DNA of 8,645 bases from contig CALCNB010000361.1 of the NCBI GenBank assembly GCA_937897785.1, positions 1 through 8,645 on the forward strand, written 5' to 3'. Each line of letters begins with the position of its first letter. The first letter of the stretch is position 1. Positions 1-6,127 of the stretch are shown in pieces. The notes beneath the pieces are model-generated. The model saw nothing but the letters and a program-made list of their open reading frames with translations. It had not been told where the DNA came from and did no database searches. The DNA comes from an uncultured Cellvibrionales bacterium (GTDB lineage Bacteria; Pseudomonadota; Gammaproteobacteria; Pseudomonadales; UBA7434). A program made the translations under genes and the position numbers.

Positions 1-651
1 CACACCAAATTGACGACGTATGTGTTTAGTATTCGCAACTTTAAGGTCATAAACAGAATATATATCAAGTCGATTTAATCGCTTTGCTAATCGCCCACCC
101 CCGCCCCAAATTTTTTCTACAGGCAATTTCTTAAATACTGCATGCCAGTCGTCAACAGTATGTAAAATACAAACCCCTTCCAGCTTTGCTGATTTTTTCG
201 CGATATGATTAGCTAGCTTAGCTAAGGTTTTCGTTTCCCCCATGCCCACGCATACCGGCATACGAACATCTCGCCATAAGCGCTGCTTGATCTGCAAACC
301 ATAGGCCCGCCAATCAACTGAAAGGCCATCGAAACACAAAAAACTCTCGTCGATGGAGTACACTTCTAACTGCGGCGCAAACTCTTCTAGCACTGCCACT
401 ACTCGGCTGGACAAATCAGCATACAATTCATAGTTGCTACTAAAAACATGCACTTGATGCTTCGCGAGTAAAGGCTTTATTTTAAAATAAGGTTGTAAAT
501 CGGGAATTTTTAACGCCTTTGCAGCACGGCTTCGGGCAACAATACAGCCATCGTTATTGCTTAGTACCACCACCGGCTGATCGCGCAGCTCAGGTCTAAA
601 GACTTGTTCGCAGCTGGCATAAAAACTGTTGGCATCAACTAATGCGTACAT
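1..651 (-). CDS. umuC: UmuC, catalytic subunit of DNA polymerase V (3' end outside window)
   Basis: This is the Y-family error-prone polymerase subunit. With processed UmuD it forms Pol V, which copies damaged DNA during the SOS response. I translated the open frame from 651 to the left edge: 217 codons, no stop. The start MYALVDANSFYASCE parallels E. coli UmuC (MFALCDVNAFYASCE) and carries metal ligand Asp6. YSIDES at residues 98-103 supplies catalytic Asp101 and Glu102. Conserved family segments include VVLSNNDGCIVARS, FSSNYELYAD, GMGETKTLAKLANHIAKK and the helix-hairpin-helix stretch KIWGGGGRLAKRL. Only about half of the usual ~420 residues are present; the C-terminal little-finger and beta-clamp-binding regions lie beyond the window. 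The ATG overlaps the 3' end of umuD by 17 bases with no clear ribosome binding site, so translation is probably coupled. Identity is very secure. Confidence 0.97.
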   Translation of the reverse strand, partial: MYALVDANSFYASCEQVFRPELRDQPVVVLSNNDGCIVARSRAAKALKIPDLQPYFKIKPLLAKHQVHVFSSNYELYADLSSRVVAVLEEFAPQLEVYSIDESFLCFDGLSVDWRAYGLQIKQRLWRDVRMPVCVGMGETKTLAKLANHIAKKSAKLEGVCILHTVDDWHAVFKKLPVEKIWGGGGRLAKRLNRLDIYSVYDLKVANTKHIRRQFGV

Positions 652-1069
652 GATGGTAACGCAATGAATGAGTGACTACGCCCTCGATAAATAATTCTGC
701 ATCATCTGCAATTGCAATCGGTGGAAACTGATCATTCGCTGACAACAGGCGCTTACGGTGTTTATCGAGTATCTTACAGGTCATTTCGCCATCAATGAGT
801 GCAATCACCACCGCTCCCTGCTCAGGCTTCACTGAGCGGTCAACCACCATTAGGTCACCGTCTAAAATCCCTATTTGTATCATCGAACTGCCATTAGCAC
901 GCGCAAAAAAAGTAGCGGCTGGGCGCTTAATAACATGCTTATTCAGATCTATTTTTGCTTCGATATAATCATCAGCGGGACTGGGAAAGCCGGCTTGGAC
1001 ACTGGATGAATACAGTGGTATATCAATAGTTTGTGAGTTTTTACTGGCTTCTAATATAGTGACTTTCAT
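635..1069 (-). CDS. umuD: UmuD, LexA-like self-cleaving subunit of DNA polymerase V
   Basis: UmuD is an S24-family protein. RecA-ssDNA filaments stimulate it to cut itself, and UmuD'2 then joins UmuC as Pol V. The 144 residues match the usual ~140. Visible landmarks are the cleavage site Ala26-Gly27 in VQAGFPSPADDY, the nucleophile Ser62 in ARANGSSM, and the general-base Lys99 in DGEMTCKIL; the order and spacing correspond to Cys24-Gly25, Ser60 and Lys97 of E. coli. There is no N-terminal DNA-binding domain, which separates it from LexA. It is the first gene of the umuDC operon and sits ~50 bases downstream of a perfect LexA box. No strong Shine-Dalgarno is seen before the ATG, and no other start is available in frame. 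Very secure. Confidence 0.96.
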   Translation of the reverse strand: MKVTILEASKNSQTIDIPLYSSSVQAGFPSPADDYIEAKIDLNKHVIKRPAATFFARANGSSMIQIGILDGDLMVVDRSVKPEQGAVVIALIDGEMTCKILDKHRKRLLSANDQFPPIAIADDAELFIEGVVTHSLRYHHVRIS

Positions 1070-1120
1070 GAGCGTAACAAGGGCTGACCTGACATCCTGA
1101 GCGCAAAGGCTTATATTTAA

Positions 1121-1142
1121 ATACTGTATATATATACAGTAT
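1121..1142 (-). promoter_or_regulatory. LexA (SOS) box of the umuDC operon
   Basis: A perfect 22-base palindrome has the core CTG-(TA)5-CAG at 1124-1139, flanked by ATA and TAT. This is the classical gammaproteobacterial LexA operator and closely resembles the E. coli umuDC box. It lies 52-73 bases upstream of the umuD ATG, where it would cover the promoter. The surroundings are so AT-rich on both sides that single -35 and -10 hexamers cannot be chosen with confidence. Confidence 0.95.
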
Positions 1143-1146
1143 ATAG

Positions 1147-1170
1147 AAAAAGCGCTCAGAATAGCAAGCG
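1147..1170 (-). terminator. weak terminator-like hairpin after the thioesterase gene
   Basis: Just after the thioesterase stop codon, the minus strand reads CGCT, ten loop bases, AGCG, then C and five T. A 4-bp stem is too short for a convincing intrinsic terminator. It is nevertheless in the expected place, between the stop codon and the umuDC LexA box, so it is recorded as a weak candidate only. Confidence 0.22.
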
Positions 1171-1608
1171 TTAAATAGCATAGCCTGGCACATCACTTAA
1201 TCGTGTTTTACCACGAACAAAAATACCGCTACCGCGTGCAATTTCCTTATTCTCTGCATTAAAGGCGATGGACTCTACGATAAATTGCGACTTCGTTTCA
1301 TTAACCACTTTGCCGATAGCTCGCATAGCACCCTCAGACACCGGTCGAGTAAGGTAAGTTGTAAACGAGCTCGTTAGCACAAAATAATCACGTTCGAGTG
1401 AGTTCGCAGCAAAAAAAGCCGCACTGTCTAACAAATGAAAATATACCGAGCCATGAACAGCGCCTGCGGTATGGCAATATTTAGGCTCAACCGCAATACT
1501 AATTTCGGCCTGGCCCGATGAAATATCAATACTCGGCTGATAAAAAGTATTAACAGGCGCAATAAGATACATTTTTTCTAAACCGATAAAATGAGTATCT
1601 TTAGCCAT
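1171..1608 (-). CDS. PaaI-like hotdog-fold acyl-CoA thioesterase
   Basis: A 145-residue single-domain protein of the 4HBT/PaaI thioesterase type, a cytosolic family that hydrolyses acyl- or aryl-CoA thioesters and works as a multimer. The family signature is at residues 46-70: HTAGAVHGSVYFHLLDSAAF, with the glycine-His52-Gly53 turn and likely catalytic Asp61 on the central hotdog helix. Ser54 replaces the second glycine of the common HGG. Alternating beta strands follow (FVLTSSFTTYLTRPV, MRAIGKVV, FIVESIAFNAENKEIARGSGIFV), as the fold requires. A good Shine-Dalgarno, TAGGAGA, stands just ahead of the ATG. The gene begins 22 bases after the acyltransferase stop on the same strand, so the two are probably co-transcribed. 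The natural substrate cannot be read from the sequence. Confidence 0.85.
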   Translation of the reverse strand: MAKDTHFIGLEKMYLIAPVNTFYQPSIDISSGQAEISIAVEPKYCHTAGAVHGSVYFHLLDSAAFFAANSLERDYFVLTSSFTTYLTRPVSEGAMRAIGKVVNETKSQFIVESIAFNAENKEIARGSGIFVRGKTRLSDVPGYAI

Positions 1609-1630
1609 AATCTTCTCCTACTTTATACTG

Positions 1631-2665
1631 CTAGCTGTCTTTTAATACGAGCTGATTTTTAATCGTGCTTCGCAAATTTTGTATCGGCCGGTCAATAACA
1701 CGAATCAAAACATAGGCAACGACGAATACAAACAGTAAGGCTAACCCTAGAATAGCTATACCATCAGTTGACGCATTATGAATAGGCTCGCCTAATAGTA
1801 TATACGAGGCGACAATACCCGCCTGCCATTGCAATAAATATATTGGATAAGAAAACTCTCCAAGTAGCTTATCCAAACGTTCAGAAATTTTTGGCCATAA
1901 AGCCCCGTTAGCAATTTGGTAACAAAGCAGTACGCAGAAAAAAGCATTGACATAAAAACCCATTTCAAAATAATAATCATAAACCACAACCAACAGCATA
2001 TTTACGAAAAGGCCGAACAGTAAACAAACCGGTTGAAACAACCATTCTTCTAAACGAGGCCAAGCGTCTTGTTTCAAGAAGTAAATATAGGCGCCCATCG
2101 CAAAGGGTAAGGAGCCGGCTAAAATAGGGAAATAACGGTAACGCCAACCCAGCCCTTGATACAAGCAATACACCACATACAGTATCGAAATCACCAACCA
2201 TAAATGCACCCGAAATTTAGTTTTTGATAGCCCTAAACAAATAGCCGCATAAAAAAATAATTCAACGGTAATCGCCCAAGTAGTCGGCACTAAAATCGGT
2301 TGATACTCATTAGCAAAGACTAACGGATAAACCATGGTAATGTTGGCCCAGTAGTCAGTGAGCGTTTCAGGCAAGAAAATACTGGCGTTATATGATGACA
2401 CGTAATCTTTGCCTAACACAATAATGAGCAGGATGGTGATTAAGGCCGCACACCAATACAAAGGATAAAGCCGCAAAAATCGGTTGCAAGCGAAAGACCA
2501 GCGTCCAGCCAGATGAAAGCCATAACTTTCGTGCATGATATGCGTCATTAAATAGCCGCTGATCATATAAAAACCAAAGACAGCGTAAGTGCCTATCTGC
2601 CAGGTATCAAGCAAATGGCCTGCCATAACCAACAAAGCTAAAATGGTGCGCAACAAACCAAACAT
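1631..2665 (-). CDS. Integral-membrane acyltransferase (acyltransferase-3 family)
   Basis: A ~344-residue polytopic inner-membrane protein of the Acyl_transf_3 (OafA/NodX-like) family, members of which O-acylate sugars of surface polysaccharides, peptidoglycan or small molecules. Family marks are the catalytic-type histidine at the end of the first membrane helix (LLVMAGHLLD), the FYMISGYLMTHIM segment, and NRFLRLYPLYW with its conserved arginines at about residues 61-71. About ten hydrophobic helices span the rest, ending with a basic tail (RVIDRPIQNLRSTIKNQ). Start choice: a GTG at 2671 is in frame but only two bases after the AGG at 2676-2674. The ATG at 2665 lies eight bases after that AGG, so I prefer it. 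The thioesterase gene follows 22 bases downstream. The acceptor and acyl donor are unknown. Confidence 0.88.
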   Translation of the reverse strand: MFGLLRTILALLVMAGHLLDTWQIGTYAVFGFYMISGYLMTHIMHESYGFHLAGRWSFACNRFLRLYPLYWCAALITILLIIVLGKDYVSSYNASIFLPETLTDYWANITMVYPLVFANEYQPILVPTTWAITVELFFYAAICLGLSKTKFRVHLWLVISILYVVYCLYQGLGWRYRYFPILAGSLPFAMGAYIYFLKQDAWPRLEEWLFQPVCLLFGLFVNMLLVVVYDYYFEMGFYVNAFFCVLLCYQIANGALWPKISERLDKLLGEFSYPIYLLQWQAGIVASYILLGEPIHNASTDGIAILGLALLFVFVVAYVLIRVIDRPIQNLRSTIKNQLVLKDS

Positions 2666-2697
2666 AGTCACTGCCTATAATAAGTCGAGAAAAGTGT

Positions 2698-2726
2698 ATG
2701 CTATTAGCCTAGTCACCGTCACTCAA
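2698..2726 (-). promoter_or_regulatory. candidate sigma-70 promoter for the acyltransferase-thioesterase pair
   Basis: The minus strand shows TTGAGT (2726-2721) and TAGCAT (2703-2698) separated by 17 bases. Each hexamer matches four of six consensus positions. Transcription would begin near 2691, giving a leader of ~25 bases before the ATG at 2665. Position and spacing are good but the hexamers are ordinary, so this is tentative. Confidence 0.35.
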
Positions 2727-2794
2727 TGTCAGCATAAGCGTAAAAGCAGCGCGTTCTTGAGTAGTTTTTTTATTGCTCACTGTGAAGCAACATA

Positions 2795-2849
2795 TTCGTA
2801 TAAGCAATTACTCGAACCCACAGGAATCAATTATAAAATTGTATACGAA
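2795..2849. repeat. imperfect inverted repeat upstream of the sigma-54 promoter
   Basis: The left arm TTCGTATAAGCAATT (2795-2809) is the reverse complement of the right arm AATTGTATACGAA (2837-2849), except for a two-base AG insertion in the left arm. The arms are 27 bases apart. The right arm itself overlaps a small palindrome CAATT-ATAA-AATTG (2828-2841). The centre lies ~200 bases upstream of the -24 element, where enhancer-binding proteins often bind. An activator site is an inference; the symmetry is seen directly. Confidence 0.5.
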
Positions 2850-3023
2850 AAACATATCGGCGATTAATACTATGCGGTAAGCGATTAGATAGCCCCTTAA
2901 CGGCATAAAAAACCGCTGTTCATCGTCAAAATTGCTTCGAAGAAATTTTCTGTGCCGCCCAATCTTTCAAGCTCGTATCACATCGCTATTAAGCCTAGCA
3001 GACACCCGGTGGTTTATTTAAAG

Positions 3024-3040
3024 TTGGCACAATATCTGCT
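3024..3040 (+). promoter_or_regulatory. sigma-54 (RpoN) -24/-12 promoter of the glucosylglycerate operon
   Basis: TTGGCACAATATCTGCT matches the -24/-12 consensus (TGGCAC, N5, TTGC): the -24 half TTGGCAC is complete and the -12 half reads CTGC. The invariant GG (3026-3027) and GC (3038-3039) are 12 bases apart, exactly as in RpoN promoters. Transcription would begin near 3051, directly before the Shine-Dalgarno AGGAG at 3054-3058, so the leader would be only ~17 bases. No obvious NtrC-type GCACC-N5-GGTGC site was found upstream. Confidence 0.72.
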
Positions 3041-3067
3041 CTGTAAGGATTAAAGGAGAAAATAATC

Positions 3068-4006
3068 GTGCCTAACAGCCATCATCAACATGAAACACCT
3101 ACACTTAATGCCGCGCTTGCAGCTTTTATCCGAGAGCAAAAACTGTCACTACAGTATCTTGAAATGGCTGAAAAATGGTTTTCACCGCTCATTTCGTCTA
3201 TTTTAACTCACATAAAGAACACTCAGAATCAACCACTTATCGTTGGCATTAACGGTTGCCAAGGCTCAGGTAAATCGACGCTGGCCCACTATTTACGCAC
3301 CATTTTAGATGCAGGGCACCATATTGGTGCAGAAGTATTATCGATAGATGACTTTTACTTAAGTCGTCAACAAAGGCAACACCTAGCTAATACTGTTCAC
3401 CCGTTGCTATCCACTCGCGGAGTTCCAGGCACTCACGATATTGGTTTGTTAATTGATGTCATCAAAAAATTTTCAAACAATCACAATGAATCAATACCAC
3501 TACCCACATTTAACAAAGCAATGGATGATATCGATACTAACGCCGGCCGAATGAGCCAACCCGCCGCTCGAGTGATTATTTTGGAAGGTTGGTGTCTCGG
3601 CGCAGCGGCTCAAACCCCCACCGAACTACAAGGCCCTATTAACGAACTCGAAAGCAAGGAGGACCAAGACGGAGTTTGGCGTAACTACGTTAATGATCAG
3701 TTGAAAGGCGACTACTCAACACTCTTCGGACATATCGAAACTTGGATCATGCTAAAAGCGCCATCTTTTGACTGCGTATTTGATTGGCGGAAAGAGCAAG
3801 AAAATAAACTAGCTGACGTCATTCATGAATCAAAGCACACGAACATCATGAATGACCAACAACTTCGCCAGTTTATCGCTCACTATCAACGAACCACAGA
3901 AAGCTGTTTAAAAAATTTACCACAACGCGTGCAACATTTATTTGAATTCAATGAGCAACGAGAAATTACCCAGTACCGCCAACCTATTGCTAGTCAACAA
4001 CTATGA
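3068..4006 (+). CDS. P-loop D-glycerate kinase (GLYK/YGR205w-like)
   Basis: A 312-residue cytosolic P-loop kinase of the plant GLYK/yeast YGR205w type, which phosphorylates D-glycerate with ATP, giving 3-phosphoglycerate in the GLYK branch. The Walker A loop GCQGSGKST is at residues 63-71. It is followed by SIDDFYLSR (92-100), the conserved RGVPGTHD (117-124) that precedes the substrate region, FNKAMDD (148-154) and VIILEGWCLG (169-178). The GTG start is supported by AGGAG nine bases upstream. The stop overlaps the next ATG (ATGA), so the phosphatase is translationally coupled. As first gene of the operon it would return glycerate, released by the phosphorylase at the operon's end, to 3-phosphoglycerate, the synthase's acceptor. 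The position of phosphorylation (2 or 3) is inferred from the family. Confidence 0.85.
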   Translation: MPNSHHQHETPTLNAALAAFIREQKLSLQYLEMAEKWFSPLISSILTHIKNTQNQPLIVGINGCQGSGKSTLAHYLRTILDAGHHIGAEVLSIDDFYLSRQQRQHLANTVHPLLSTRGVPGTHDIGLLIDVIKKFSNNHNESIPLPTFNKAMDDIDTNAGRMSQPAARVIILEGWCLGAAAQTPTELQGPINELESKEDQDGVWRNYVNDQLKGDYSTLFGHIETWIMLKAPSFDCVFDWRKEQENKLADVIHESKHTNIMNDQQLRQFIAHYQRTTESCLKNLPQRVQHLFEFNEQREITQYRQPIASQQL

Positions 4007-4845
4007 AACCTATTGTATTCACCGATCTTGATGGCTCATTACTCGACCATGAAAACTATTCATGTGAGGAGGCTCGTCCTGCACTCAACTTACTGCAGGA
4101 AAAAAATATTCCTGTGATACCCAACACCAGTAAAACATTGGCAGAGTTACTGCCTATTAGAAAATCAATTGGTAACCATGACCCATTTATTGTAGAAAAC
4201 GGAGCAGCAATATACATACCTGAGGGATATTTTAAACACCAACCCCAACATACAAAGACAATCACCTTTAAAGGTGAGAAATTCTGGGAATTTAGTCAAG
4301 CCTATCCAAGATCACATTGGACTAATTTACTGATGAAGATCAACTGGCGGTATCCTGACGATTATATAAGTTTCAGCCAACTGGGTATCAGTGGCATTTT
4401 AAAATGCACAGGATTAGGTTTAGAGGAATCAATACAAGCAAACGAAAGAAAATTTAGCGAGCCTATCCTATGGCTGGGTAAGCAACAAGCCAAAAAGAAC
4501 TTTATTCATTCAGTCAGAAGTGCAGGTGCTGAGGTAGTAGAAGGCGGAAGGTTTATACATATCATCGACGCCAGTACGGACAAGGCTTCGGCTATGAATA
4601 AACTGATTGATCTTTTTGAACTAAATAATCAGCAATCAAAGCTACAATCTATCGCTCTTGGCGACAGCAAAAATGATGTATCAATGCTCAATGAAGCTGA
4701 TTTTGCAGCCGTCATTAAATCTCCTTTTCATAGTAGGCCACCATTACAGCGTGATGAGGGAACTTACATCAGTTCTGACTTCGGACCAAGAGGTTGGAAC
4801 CAAGTTATTCAAAAAATACTTATCGAGCATTTCATTAATCAATAA
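4003..4845 (+). CDS. Glucosyl-/mannosyl-3-phosphoglycerate phosphatase (HAD-IIB)
   Basis: A 280-residue HAD-superfamily IIB phosphatase of the MpgP/YedP family, which removes phosphate from glycosyl-3-phosphoglycerate to give the free compatible solute. Motif I is DLDGSLLDH (nucleophile Asp8, acid/base Asp10), motif II NTSKT (Thr42-Ser43), motif III is probably Lys194, and motif IV ALGDSKND (Asp221, Asp225). PFIVENGAAIYIP (61-73) is the usual IIB segment. The C2 cap lies between ~residues 85 and 185 and ends in EGGRFIHI, typical of mannosyl-3-phosphoglycerate phosphatases. The ATG overlaps the kinase stop by four bases. The family alone does not separate glucosyl from mannosyl substrates. The GH13_18 phosphorylase in the operon points to the glucosyl compound, so it would act as GpgP. 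Confidence 0.88.
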   Translation: MKPIVFTDLDGSLLDHENYSCEEARPALNLLQEKNIPVIPNTSKTLAELLPIRKSIGNHDPFIVENGAAIYIPEGYFKHQPQHTKTITFKGEKFWEFSQAYPRSHWTNLLMKINWRYPDDYISFSQLGISGILKCTGLGLEESIQANERKFSEPILWLGKQQAKKNFIHSVRSAGAEVVEGGRFIHIIDASTDKASAMNKLIDLFELNNQQSKLQSIALGDSKNDVSMLNEADFAAVIKSPFHSRPPLQRDEGTYISSDFGPRGWNQVIQKILIEHFINQ

Positions 4846-4884
4846 AAAGTGCTAACAATAATAGAATTATAGAGGAAAAAAATA

Positions 4885-6105
4885 ATGGCAGATTTTCATC
4901 AAAATGGGATTATCACAACACTGCATAATCTCTCTAACCGCACAGTCGATGACCTCGAAAATGAGTTGGTTGGTTTTCGTCAAGAACGGCCTATGGCGGT
5001 CATTCTGCCCTCATTATTTTCAGAGCTTGAGGGGCCAGCACTTAAAAATATTATTGAACAATTATCGTTTGTTCCCTATTTGGATGAAATTATTATTGGC
5101 CTTGATAGGGCTAATGAGCAAGAGTATCGGTTTGCTTTACAATTTTTTTCAAAACTAAGCCAAAAGACCTCGATCCTTTGGAACGATGGCCCCGCAATGC
5201 AAGCAATCCATAAAAAACTTGATAAGCACGGACTGGCACCTAAACAAGCCGGCAAAGGGAGGAATGTTTGGTATTGCATGGGCTATGTTTTAGCCGGCAC
5301 TAAAGCAGAAGCAATAGCACTGCATGACTGTGATATTACCACTTACGAGCGTGATCTGTTAGCACGTTTAATTTATCCAGTTGCTAATCCAAACTTTAAC
5401 TATGAATTTTGCAAAGGTTACTACGCACGAACCGCTGATGGTAAATTGAACGGGCGTGTGAGTCGTTTACTGGTTAGCCCATTAATAAGAGCCTTAAAAA
5501 AAATCTGCGGCGAATTAGACTATCTGCAATACATGAGTAGCTTTCGCTATCCATTGGCAGGTGAATTTTCATTTCGAAGGGATGTGTTAAATGATATTCG
5601 AATTCCTAGTGATTGGGGCCTAGAGATTGGCGTGCTGTCTGAAATGCATAGAAACTATTCTCTTAACCGTTTATGTCAAGTCGACATTGCTAATACCTAT
5701 GACCATAAACATCAAGACTTGTCCGCTGAAAATGACCAGTCTGGCCTCTCTAAAATGTCCATTGATATTGCTAAATCATTATTTAGAAAGCTCGCCACCC
5801 AAGGCGTGACATTTAATAATGAGAATTTTCGCACATTAAAGGCTACTTATTTTCGCATTGCGCTTGATCATATTGATGCCTACCATAACGATGCCGCGAT
5901 CAACAAGTTATCGTTTGACATTCACAATGAAGAAAAAGCTGTGGAATTATTTGCTGAAAATATCATGAAAGCGGGAGAAATGTTTTTAGAAAAGCCGATG
6001 GAAACGCCTTTTATTCCCGCTTGGAACCGAGTCCAAAGTGCAATTCCTAATATCTTTGATGAGATCTGCCATGCCGTTGAACACGACCGAGCTAAATACA
6101 GCTAA
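4885..6105 (+). CDS. gpgS: Glucosyl-3-phosphoglycerate synthase (GT81-type glycosyltransferase)
   Basis: A 406-residue cytosolic GT-A glycosyltransferase that would join glucose from an NDP-glucose to 3-phosphoglycerate, the committed step of glucosylglycerate synthesis. Visible features are the nucleotide-binding start AVILPSLFSELEGPAL (38-53), EIIIGLDRA (68-76), the GKGRN loop (123-127), the metal-binding DxD as HDCD (147-150), the acceptor region AGEFSFRRDVL (225-235), WGLEIGVLSE (244-253) and the late histidines of YDHKHQDL (272-279). The C-terminal ~120 residues are mostly helical. AGAGGA eight bases before the ATG is a clear ribosome binding site. The 39-base gap from the phosphatase is the largest in the operon. 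GT81 also contains enzymes using GDP-mannose, so the sugar donor is inferred from the neighbouring phosphorylase. Confidence 0.85.
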   Translation: MADFHQNGIITTLHNLSNRTVDDLENELVGFRQERPMAVILPSLFSELEGPALKNIIEQLSFVPYLDEIIIGLDRANEQEYRFALQFFSKLSQKTSILWNDGPAMQAIHKKLDKHGLAPKQAGKGRNVWYCMGYVLAGTKAEAIALHDCDITTYERDLLARLIYPVANPNFNYEFCKGYYARTADGKLNGRVSRLLVSPLIRALKKICGELDYLQYMSSFRYPLAGEFSFRRDVLNDIRIPSDWGLEIGVLSEMHRNYSLNRLCQVDIANTYDHKHQDLSAENDQSGLSKMSIDIAKSLFRKLATQGVTFNNENFRTLKATYFRIALDHIDAYHNDAAINKLSFDIHNEEKAVELFAENIMKAGEMFLEKPMETPFIPAWNRVQSAIPNIFDEICHAVEHDRAKYS

Positions 6106-6127
6106 TTAATCAGGAATCATATAAACA

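Larger units (their letters stand above)
2666..3067. other. divergent intergenic region
   Basis: Roughly 400 bases separate the minus-strand acyltransferase from the plus-strand glucosylglycerate operon. I see no convincing gene here. It holds a candidate sigma-70 promoter for the left pair, an imperfect palindrome at 2773-2790 (TTGCTCAC T GTGAAGCAA, one bulged base), a longer inverted repeat at 2795-2849, and the -24/-12 promoter at 3024-3040. The length is generous for simple back-to-back promoters. It suits a sigma-54 promoter that needs an upstream activator site. Confidence 0.7.

Noticed and set aside
2589..2867. 92-residue plus-strand open frame overlapping the acyltransferase start
   Set aside because: It overlaps a secure antisense gene, lacks a ribosome binding site, and its product has no recognisable domain.
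3004..3014. ACACCCGGTGG as a possible NtrC half-site pair
   Set aside because: It lacks the spacing of NtrC sites and lies almost against the -24 element, too close for a normal enhancer.
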